Assembly: GCA_021773835.1 (NCBI GenBank)
Contig: JAJFJQ010000052.1
Coordinates: 62,001-126,000, forward strand
Direction of reading: 5' to 3'
DNA length: 64,000 nt
Origin: Gammaproteobacteria bacterium
GTDB lineage: Bacteria > Pseudomonadota > Gammaproteobacteria > Ga0077536
This document shows positions 8,544 through 15,588 of the stretch, in pieces. The notes under the pieces were generated by a model that was not told where the DNA came from, did not search any database, and saw nothing but the letters and a program-made list of their open reading frames with translations. The position numbers and the translations under genes are program-made. How positions within the stretch are numbered: the stretch's first letter is position 1; the number at the start of each line of letters is the position of its first letter.

Positions 8544-8870
8544 ATGAAACATATGGTGGTGGTGCTGACCGAACCAACCGCAGGCCGCGAGGATGAATTT
8601 AACGACTACTACGAGGACCTCCATATCGATGAGGTCCTTGCAACCACCGGTTGGAAGTCGGGCCAGCGCTTTAAGCTAACGGATAAGATGGGCGCTGATT
8701 GCCCGTTGCCATATTTGGCTATCTACGAAGCGCATGGCGACGATCCTCAACAAGTCATCCGGACCTTGAATGAAACGCGTGCCGAGCGCAAACAGAGTAA
8801 AGCGATCAACAAAAAAACCGCGGCAGTTTGGGTTTTCTCCGAGACCGGTCCGCTGCACGAAGCGGAATAA
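8544..8870 (+). CDS. Small dimeric alpha/beta-barrel-like protein
   Basis: 108 residues with a strong ribosome-binding site (GAGGAG before the ATG). The opening strand MVVVLTEPT, the polar helix with EFNDYYEDLHIDEVLA and the closing AVWVFSETGP resemble the ferredoxin-like dimeric alpha/beta barrel folds (EthD, DUF1330 and DUF4286 types). Such proteins include small isomerases and oxygenase partners; no catalytic residues can be assigned. It lies 69 bases after the amidohydrolase gene on the same strand and converges on the serine hydrolase gene. Confidence 0.75.
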   Translation: MKHMVVVLTEPTAGREDEFNDYYEDLHIDEVLATTGWKSGQRFKLTDKMGADCPLPYLAIYEAHGDDPQQVIRTLNETRAERKQSKAINKKTAAVWVFSETGPLHEAE

Positions 8871-8886
8871 AAGACCCGAGCGGCAC

Positions 8887-10326
8887 TCAATTGTCGGTTA
8901 CTGGCTCCGGAGGCGAAGCTGGGATCGGCGTTGGCGTCACGGACTGCGCCGGTGGCGCCTTTTCTTCGGTCGCATTTGGCACCGATGCCTCCTCCAATCG
9001 CGGTTTATGGTACGCCTCAATCAGTCGGTGCAAACGGGTCGCGAAGGTTTGATGGTCGACAGCTGAGTTTCGTCGTAGCACATTCGACATTAGGGTAACG
9101 ATGTAATGGAGTTTGCGCTCGCCGGCCGGTGACTCGACGATAGCCACGGAATTCATGAAGTTGCGAACGTTGCCGTGATATTTTTTGCATACAAAGTCGG
9201 GTTCCGGCTCACATTTATAGAGTGATCCGCTTTTAAAATACACCGCCGATTTGCGCAACGCCGGCGCTGAGGCATAGCGGATCCGGCGCTCGGTAACGTA
9301 CATCATGCGCTTAATTTCACGCGACGAAAATTCGTCGACTAATCGGCCTTGCTCCATGCGCAGCATCACCTTCATCAGCTCGCGTGATGTCGCGTAGCTG
9401 GTAGTGCCTTGAACTTTTCTTTTACCGGTGCGCGTGAAGAAGCTGCCCTGTCGAATTTTGTCTAGATCGAAACCATTTCGGGTCACGGGGGATTGGATAA
9501 ATGTCGCTAATTGCTCGGTTAGCTCGGCCCGGGGGGTGTTCGCGAAGTAATCTTTAGACACTTCCTCGCTTACCGGGTAGTTGTGTCCGAACTTCGTTAG
9601 CAACATGCCGTGTTTCGTCAACGTTGCTGCGGCTGCGTTCGCACTCGGTGAGATCATCCAGTCGACATATTCCATCATGCTGGCGCGATCACCGATCTCC
9701 AACGGGCGACGTATAAGTTTTTCATTCTCGCGGTCCCACATCCGGACTGTGTGATGATCAGAGATGATAAATTCATCGGCGATGATTTCAGTATCGCGCA
9801 GCACGCGCCAGCGGGCGTCAATATCATCTGGATAAAGATCGGCCAAGGTTTGGTACAAGCCGAGCGCGACGATGATTTTGCCCACGCTGCCCGGATTGCG
9901 TGCAACATTTCCGTTGACTTCCGCGTAGCGCGGGTTATCGACGTCGCTGAGATCGAGAACCGATACCGCGTAACGATCGACATAGTCCCCAAGCAGCCCT
10001 TCAATTTGTCGCCTAAACACACCGTCGGCGGGCGGTAGCTCCATGTCCGTGTGTTCGCGTAAACGAATATCAACCTCAGCGGTAGAGAGCAACGCGCCTT
10101 TAGGTTGCTTACGCCCCTTGATAGTCTCCGCTTCAATTCGCCGCATCACTTCGAGTCGACCAATCCCTGTTTCTTCAAACGCGTCGATCGGGTAGGCGTA
10201 CGCGTTGGATATGCACCATAGCGGCGCAGATAAACAGAGCAACAACACGATTCGAGCCGCGTCTACAAGGCCCATCAATTGGCGAGAAAGATTTTCGTTT
10301 GTCGGCTTGTTCGGCGATATTTGCAT
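8887..10326 (-). CDS. Exported serine hydrolase, class A beta-lactamase/PBP fold
   Basis: 479 residues with an AAGGAG site before the ATG. A hydrophobic export segment (about 24-42) ends near NAYA. The three motifs of the beta-lactamase/penicillin-binding superfamily are present in order: SVGK at 147-150 (nucleophile Ser, Lys), SAN at 228-230 (SxN) and KSG at 365-367 (KTG-type). The spacing is wider than in true class A beta-lactamases, and a Pro-rich tail (451-479) is added. Likely a periplasmic serine hydrolase; resistance function is not implied. It is last in a minus-strand operon after the dikinase-like gene and a small exported protein. A second, shorter relative lies at 21498-22394. 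Confidence 0.85.
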   Translation of the reverse strand: MQISPNKPTNENLSRQLMGLVDAARIVLLLCLSAPLWCISNAYAYPIDAFEETGIGRLEVMRRIEAETIKGRKQPKGALLSTAEVDIRLREHTDMELPPADGVFRRQIEGLLGDYVDRYAVSVLDLSDVDNPRYAEVNGNVARNPGSVGKIIVALGLYQTLADLYPDDIDARWRVLRDTEIIADEFIISDHHTVRMWDRENEKLIRRPLEIGDRASMMEYVDWMISPSANAAAATLTKHGMLLTKFGHNYPVSEEVSKDYFANTPRAELTEQLATFIQSPVTRNGFDLDKIRQGSFFTRTGKRKVQGTTSYATSRELMKVMLRMEQGRLVDEFSSREIKRMMYVTERRIRYASAPALRKSAVYFKSGSLYKCEPEPDFVCKKYHGNVRNFMNSVAIVESPAGERKLHYIVTLMSNVLRRNSAVDHQTFATRLHRLIEAYHKPRLEEASVPNATEEKAPPAQSVTPTPIPASPPEPVTDN

Positions 10327-10376
10327 ACGAACTCCTTACTTAATTATGCCAAGCGAAGGCGAACCTGCGCTTCAGC

Positions 10377-10706
10377 TTACGGCCGTGTTGCGTCGAATGA
10401 TGGTGGCCTAGCATCGATAAGCTCGATCCCAATGACGCTCGGATGAACCCCAATTTCGCGCGCAGTCGCTTCCCACGTTAGTGCATCAATTCGTATGCGT
10501 TCAATGTCCGCGACGCTTCGACCTGAATATGCCGCGAGAGTTTCTGCCCTAGCGCGATCCTGCTCACTTGGCTGACCCGAGATGGGTTCCGCGTCTGCTC
10601 CCATAGCATTTATCGATACGGCGAGCGTAGCCAATATTGCGAGTAGGGCACCGACACGATTAGAGGTGCTGAATGCCATCCGCGACTCGCCCCGGGGACC
10701 GCTCAT
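10377..10706 (-). CDS. Small exported protein of unknown function
   Basis: 109 residues. The ATG at 10706 overlaps the TGA of the preceding dikinase-like gene (ATGA), and GAGGAG precedes it, so translation is coupled. A signal peptide spans about residues 10-37 (core LLAILATLAVSINAM, likely cleavage after GADA). The mature part is short and helical, containing the pattern TAREIGVHPSVIGIE. I do not recognise a family. Its position between the dikinase-like protein and an exported serine hydrolase suggests a shared periplasmic role. Confidence 0.75.
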   Translation of the reverse strand: MSGPRGESRMAFSTSNRVGALLAILATLAVSINAMGADAEPISGQPSEQDRARAETLAAYSGRSVADIERIRIDALTWEATAREIGVHPSVIGIELIDARPPSFDATRP

Positions 10707-13645
10707 GGGATCTCCTCGAGAGATACGGTATTCGATGCACGATTAGCCAAGGGTGCGTCGAGTTGGCGTAGTAGGTCATTCCCGCGCGCGCGATCACTGT
10801 CTAGAAACGGGCGGATCTGGAAGAGCCTGAGTTCGCCGTCTAAGAATCCAAATTCAATGTCCGCCGGTGCCGCTTTTCCGGATGCGTCGATTACAGCCGG
10901 GAAGCGATCCGGGAGTTGTTTCGCGAACTCGATGAGCTGCGCGATTTCGCCGTCAACGAGTACGCGATCGGCGCTACTAACGGGCAGTTTCTTCACGCCG
11001 CCGGAAAGGTCGACCTTGCGACGGATTGACGCGGTCGCTTCAGCCATCAACCTCACGTCGCCTGTGACTGTATTGATCCTTATCGATTCTGCCGACTGTC
11101 CGTCGACCGCACCGCCGACCCCTTCGTTTACCGCCACCGATAGCCAGTTTTTGTCGCCGCTATCGATATCTTGGGTAACCAACACGCCAGATTTATCCGC
11201 GTCGACACTGAGCATTAGTAAGACTGCCGGATAGACGTGTTCTGGTTTATCCATCAAGGTTTGGCGCCAGGCGAAGGAGCGCGCGCTGAATGGCGAGGCC
11301 CAAACGCGTGAAACAGCCGCAAGAATGTTGTCGATTCCAACAACGTTGGCCACGGTCAAGTTCAAACCGGCTCCAGTGAAGCCCGGCAAGTCCTCGACAT
11401 TCGTGTCGCTGCGTACGAATACACCGAACGATCCATCCGCCCCGAATACTTCGATGAGTTTAGTGCGCAAACGCTCGCGAAATTCATCGCCGGGGTCAGC
11501 ATTCTTTATCGTGTCCTGCAGCTTCGTACGAAAAATTTCGGTGGCCGCGCGATGCTCACTACTGCCTCGAGGAAGTTCGCCGAGGCGAGCATATTCGCCC
11601 TGCATCCATTCGAACACCGATCCAGCCGTTCCGGCCATTGGTTGCTCAAGGATGTCTTTGAAGCTGCCAAATGGGATCGCGAGCCCTTCGGCAACGGCCT
11701 TGGGATAGTGATGTTTTAATTCGCCCAGTTTTGCAGCCTTCGGTCCTACTACGCGACCGGAATCACTCGCGCGCAATTCACTTAATGTCATGAATTGATG
11801 CTGGTTCAAGTCGAGTTTCTCAAGGTCCACCTTGATCAACGTTGCTTGCTCGTCCGGCTTGTTGTTCTCATCGAAGGCCGCGCCAAAGCTACCGTCGTCA
11901 ACGTTCAAGCGCACCGAACCCGCCGGACTGACTGCCAGGACAACGGTAGTGCCCTCGTGCTGGCGCAGCGTTTCGAGCTGGCTTTGGTCGACGCCGACAT
12001 TTGGGATCCCAAGATTGCGCGCTAGCAGTTGGACATGCGAAAGTGGATTACCTTCCCCTTCCGTTAGGATCCCGGCAACAGGTGGCAGCTCGGAGACGGT
12101 TTCCGGTAATAGGTAGATACCGTCTGTGTCGAGGTCCGCAATATCTTTCCCCAAAGCAAGACGTAGTGGTCCACGCGCGAGGCCGGGGTTCAAACTGCGC
12201 AAGCCAAAGCCAACGTTGTTGCCGAATAACTCGTTACTCACCCCGGCGAGCGCATTGGCGTCACGCACTAAAGCGTCAATTCGAGCCGCATATATGAACA
12301 TTGGGCTACCGCGTAGATGGTCTTGAATATAAAGCCCGGCGATCGGTTCGATCTCGTGTAATTTATCCATGCCCTCAGCGAAGAATCGTCGCAAGGCCTG
12401 CGTGCTCCAGGAAGGTGCGAGCGCAAGGTAATCGAGCACGCGTTTATAGCGACCGACGCTAGGAGTGGATGTCGCCAGTAGCGCTTGAAGTTCGCCCTGC
12501 GCCGCGTCAAGCTGGCGCTTCGTCAACAGTCCTACCCCGTAAAGCGCGAGTAAGTTGTCGCCTATTATTTCAAGTTGATCGGCCCTAGGCAGTTTTTTCA
12601 CCGCCGCTTCAAGTTCAGAGGCCACGGTAAATAATTCGGATTCGACCACGAGGCTCGTGTCCAACATCGCAAGACGCAGGCGCGATTGCTTGGCGACCGT
12701 AATGTGATCCCTAAGATCCGCTAACAGACGAGCAGTATCGCGGAAATTTTCGCGTGGTTCAGCGCTTCCGGCGAGCGCTTGGCCGGCGGCGTTTGCGAGA
12801 ATGGCGATATCTGCAGCGCCACCTGCTACCTTCGCAAGTGACCGTAGGCGTTCTGAGATGTCGGCAGTGAAAACAGCCTCAATGAGACCGGCGAGGCGCT
12901 CAAGATCGGTACTGAGTCCGGGCTCTGATTGGCCAACTGAATAGCTTCTAACGGCAGCCGCATCCTTCAGCTCGGGATTGCCGTGGATCTTGTTGCGCAA
13001 TGGCTTGAATCCGGGGTCGCGGTCAGAAAGTGATGCCGACAATTGTCGAATTTCCTGTACCGAAGCCGTTTCTGTGCCGTGTGCTAGGAGTCGTGCCGCG
13101 GTCCGCAATACCAGATATCGGTACGTAACCCAGTCGTGCCGACCCGCCAACTGCAATAGCAACTTGCGCGCGCCGCTGCGCTCATCTTCCGCCTGAAGTG
13201 CACCGCGATACGCATGGGCACGACGCAAAATCCAACCGTTATCAATCCGGATCAGGAATTGCTCAATCAGCATTTGTTGGAACTGAGCCGAGTTTGCATG
13301 CTTACCGACAAACTCGTCGACATCGAGATCTGAGTAAAAGTTTGCGATGGCATAACCCGCCGCACGCAGGGTTTTAGTACGCTCAGACCATTCGCCGTGT
13401 TGGACACCGCCACCGAAGTCAGCACACGCATACGCCTTTGGCGGCAATATCTGCCCGTCTTTACAAAACCACCGGATCCTTGAAAACGGACCTCGCTCGG
13501 CAGATTTCATCTGCTCAACCCAATGCGTGTGGTCGCTGTCGACCTGGGCTTTTTCAACCCCGGCAGCGCCAGAGCCCGTCCATCCAATTACTAAATAGAT
13601 CGCCAGGCAGTAAACCGTGGTGAAATGCTTCGTCGTATCGTGCAA
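10703..13645 (-). CDS. Exported dikinase-like protein (phosphohistidine + PEP/pyruvate-binding ATP-grasp domains)
   Basis: 980 residues from a TTG with GAGGAT four bases upstream. Residues 8-29 form a signal peptide. Residues 30-480 are an unfamiliar, mostly helical region. A swivelling phosphohistidine domain follows, with NPLSHVQLLARNLGIPNVG at 533-551 (His 537), then a PPDK/PEP-synthase N-type ATP-grasp domain: FVRSDTNVEDLPGFTGAGLN (743-762) and ADIEFGFLDGELRLFQIRPF (928-947). In PEP synthase the ATP-grasp domain comes first; here it is last, as in alpha-glucan, water dikinases, whose His motif (LSHVSxRARN) is also similar. The substrate is unknown. Export is odd for an ATP-using enzyme. 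First long gene of a four-gene operon. Confidence 0.85.
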   Translation of the reverse strand: MHDTTKHFTTVYCLAIYLVIGWTGSGAAGVEKAQVDSDHTHWVEQMKSAERGPFSRIRWFCKDGQILPPKAYACADFGGGVQHGEWSERTKTLRAAGYAIANFYSDLDVDEFVGKHANSAQFQQMLIEQFLIRIDNGWILRRAHAYRGALQAEDERSGARKLLLQLAGRHDWVTYRYLVLRTAARLLAHGTETASVQEIRQLSASLSDRDPGFKPLRNKIHGNPELKDAAAVRSYSVGQSEPGLSTDLERLAGLIEAVFTADISERLRSLAKVAGGAADIAILANAAGQALAGSAEPRENFRDTARLLADLRDHITVAKQSRLRLAMLDTSLVVESELFTVASELEAAVKKLPRADQLEIIGDNLLALYGVGLLTKRQLDAAQGELQALLATSTPSVGRYKRVLDYLALAPSWSTQALRRFFAEGMDKLHEIEPIAGLYIQDHLRGSPMFIYAARIDALVRDANALAGVSNELFGNNVGFGLRSLNPGLARGPLRLALGKDIADLDTDGIYLLPETVSELPPVAGILTEGEGNPLSHVQLLARNLGIPNVGVDQSQLETLRQHEGTTVVLAVSPAGSVRLNVDDGSFGAAFDENNKPDEQATLIKVDLEKLDLNQHQFMTLSELRASDSGRVVGPKAAKLGELKHHYPKAVAEGLAIPFGSFKDILEQPMAGTAGSVFEWMQGEYARLGELPRGSSEHRAATEIFRTKLQDTIKNADPGDEFRERLRTKLIEVFGADGSFGVFVRSDTNVEDLPGFTGAGLNLTVANVVGIDNILAAVSRVWASPFSARSFAWRQTLMDKPEHVYPAVLLMLSVDADKSGVLVTQDIDSGDKNWLSVAVNEGVGGAVDGQSAESIRINTVTGDVRLMAEATASIRRKVDLSGGVKKLPVSSADRVLVDGEIAQLIEFAKQLPDRFPAVIDASGKAAPADIEFGFLDGELRLFQIRPFLDSDRARGNDLLRQLDAPLANRASNTVSLEEIP

Positions 13646-13661
13646 TAGATCCTCGATTCCG

Positions 13662-13814
13662 CTAAAAAAGCGTATAGATAAATGGTGCGACCGCCGAGCC
13701 TTGCGCGAATACGATCAGTCCTCCGAGTAACACCATGACGATAACGATAGGGGCCAGCCAAAATTTCTTGCGTTCGCGCATGAAGTCCCACATGTCTTTC
13801 AAAAATTCTAGCAT
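13662..13814 (-). CDS. DUF5989-type small membrane peptide
   Basis: 50 residues from the ATG at 13812-13814. Layout: an amphipathic start (MLEFLKDMWDFMRERKKFW), one long membrane helix (about 20-37) and the ending GSAVAPFIYTLF, which is the hallmark of the DUF5989 family. Function unknown. It ends 16 bases before the TTG of the dikinase-like gene, so it likely heads that operon. In other genomes I recall DUF5989 genes beside exported or surface carbohydrate-modification genes; that association is from memory. Confidence 0.8.
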   Translation of the reverse strand: MLEFLKDMWDFMRERKKFWLAPIVIVMVLLGGLIVFAQGSAVAPFIYTLF

Positions 13815-14187
13815 TCGATTGCAATCCCAAATTGATTTCGATCTGGCAGCTAAGCTCACGCCGTTTACCGATGATCCACTCGGACGCTTTGTCCAAGAAA
13901 ACTGTTGAATATCGCGGCCCGCAACAATAATGAAATCCGGCCTCAATGTCAGCGCGCAGGTATTCACTCTGACGTCTGGTCGGACTCCAATTGAATTATT
14001 TGATAGGAGAGCCTCAATGAACCTGCAGCTGGCGTATCGTATCATTACGTGATTTAAATATTTAGTTTACGAACCCCGTGTACCTAATTGAGTTTATTTG
14101 CAAATGGGCATCGATTTCGGCAACATTGGAAGATCGCGTCGGGGACTTATCTCTTGGCCGTAATAGCGTCATTGGCCTTATAAATCC
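13815..14187. other. Divergent intergenic region, 373 bases
   Basis: It separates the minus-strand DUF5989/dikinase operon from the plus-strand receiver-kinase gene, so it should hold both promoters; I could not find convincing -35/-10 pairs on either strand. It contains an AT-rich patch (14050-14072), a perfect 10-base palindrome ATTTGCAAAT (14096-14105), and an 11-codon frame at 14017-14052 preceded by AGGAGAG. TATAAA at 14179-14184 is too close to the ATG to act as its -10 element. Confidence 0.5.
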
Positions 14188-15471
14188 ATGAAATTAATCA
14201 TCGTCGACGATTCGAAAGAATACATGACCCTGCTCCGGCGCATGCTGGCCAGCGTGATCCCCGATATTGAGGTAACGGAATACGATCCAGAGCAACAAGG
14301 ACGCCCCACCGACGAGTTCGACTGGGGTATATACGATGTCCTGTTGATCGACTACCAACTCGGCGTTCATGAAAATGGACTTGAATGGATCGAGCAATTC
14401 CGCCGGGCGGCGGGATTCCCACCTGTGATCCTTATGACCTCAACCGGCGATGAGTATGTTGCTGCAACGGCCATTAAGCTCGGGGCCAGTGACTTCATCA
14501 AGAAAGTTGATATTGATGCCGAGCGACTAGCGGGCATGGTTAAGGGTGCTGCGGCAGAGCGCGAGCAATCGCTCGCAGCGGACGAGACTACGGTAAATTC
14601 AAAGCTCGATAACGATGCCTTCGTTTTCAAAGAGGTCAAACTTAACCGTGAGCGGACACCGGACGGCCAGCGGATTGGCTATCGATTTGTAAGACTGATT
14701 GGTCAAGGTGCGAGTTCGCGAGTATACCTAGCAGAGCGCTTGTCGGATCAAATGACGCTCGTGCTAAAAATAATGGACGTCGCTACGATCAAAGAGCCGC
14801 AGGCATTGCAACGGTTTGTGCAAGAGGCAGAGTTGGTGTCAGAACTCGATAGCCCGTATGTCGTTCATTTCCTCGAGCACGGCTTTACCAAGGACTATGG
14901 TTATATTGCCATGGAGTTTTTTACCCGAGGCGATCTAAAACAACGGATCGAACACGGCGTATCCGTGGAAGATGCAACGAATTACATTCGCCACATTGGT
15001 TATGGTTTGAGTGCGGTGCACGCCGCAGGCATCGTTCACCGGGATCTAAAGCCCGGGAATATCATGTTTCGGTCGAATGACAGTTTAGCGCTTGCTGACT
15101 TTGGAATTTCGAAACGTCTGGATGAAACGGGTGAATTGACCAAGCTCGGTAGTGTGTTAGGCACGCCGAATTATATTAGCCCAGAGCAAGCGCTCGGGAA
15201 TCAGGTTGATCATCGATCCGACCTTTACAGCGCGGGCGTCATCTTCTTCGAAATGTTGACCGGCCATAAACCGTTTAAGGCGGAGACCGCGCCGGCGTTG
15301 GTTTATCAACACGTCCATGCGGCAATCCCGCAATTGCCAAATGTGGTGCACAATTATCAGCCGATTTTGGAGCTGTTACTCGCGAAAGATCCGAACGACC
15401 GTTTTTCATCGGCTGACGAATTTATCGAGGGTCTGCTCGCAATTGACCGCGCGTCAAGCACTAACCTGTAA
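14188..15471 (+). CDS. Response-regulator receiver / Ser-Thr protein kinase fusion
   Basis: 427 residues. Residues 1-120 are a CheY-like receiver: acidic pair D7-D8, phospho-acceptor D55 (LLIDYQ), T85 and the Lys near 105. A linker (125-160) leads to a eukaryotic-type kinase: glycine loop GQGASS (172-177), VAIK-type Lys 194, HRDLKPGN (284-291, catalytic D286), ADFGIS (303-308) and SPE (331-333). All key residues are present, so both domains should be active. Phosphorylation of the receiver probably controls the kinase. There is no membrane segment. No histidine kinase or phosphatase gene is adjacent; lon follows 117 bases downstream. No clear ribosome-binding site precedes the ATG. Confidence 0.92.
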   Translation: MKLIIVDDSKEYMTLLRRMLASVIPDIEVTEYDPEQQGRPTDEFDWGIYDVLLIDYQLGVHENGLEWIEQFRRAAGFPPVILMTSTGDEYVAATAIKLGASDFIKKVDIDAERLAGMVKGAAAEREQSLAADETTVNSKLDNDAFVFKEVKLNRERTPDGQRIGYRFVRLIGQGASSRVYLAERLSDQMTLVLKIMDVATIKEPQALQRFVQEAELVSELDSPYVVHFLEHGFTKDYGYIAMEFFTRGDLKQRIEHGVSVEDATNYIRHIGYGLSAVHAAGIVHRDLKPGNIMFRSNDSLALADFGISKRLDETGELTKLGSVLGTPNYISPEQALGNQVDHRSDLYSAGVIFFEMLTGHKPFKAETAPALVYQHVHAAIPQLPNVVHNYQPILELLLAKDPNDRFSSADEFIEGLLAIDRASSTNL

Positions 15472-15525
15472 TTCGATCGTGCTAATCGCTCGCGTATGCG
15501 TTTGGATATCCATAGGTTTGCCGGA

Positions 15526-15554
15526 CTTGATTATCGTGAAATCGCACCCAATAT
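15526..15554 (+). promoter_or_regulatory. Sigma-32-like heat-shock promoter of lon
   Basis: -35 CTTGATT (15526-15532; consensus CTTGAAA), 14-base spacer, -10 CCCAATAT (15547-15554; consensus CCCCATNT, one mismatch). It lies about 35 bases before the lon ATG. lon is a classic RpoH target in E. coli, which supports the reading. Confidence 0.55.
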
Positions 15555-15588
15555 ATTAGGGTTCAAGCGATTACGCTGATATACACCC

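Noticed and set aside
13591-13896. 101-codon minus-strand frame overlapping the DUF5989 peptide
   Set aside because: Another frame over a recognisable small gene; the product has no family features.
14017-14052. 11-codon frame with AGGAGAG upstream, a possible leader peptide before the receiver-kinase gene
   Set aside because: The composition has no attenuation pattern and there is no following terminator-like hairpin; probably chance.
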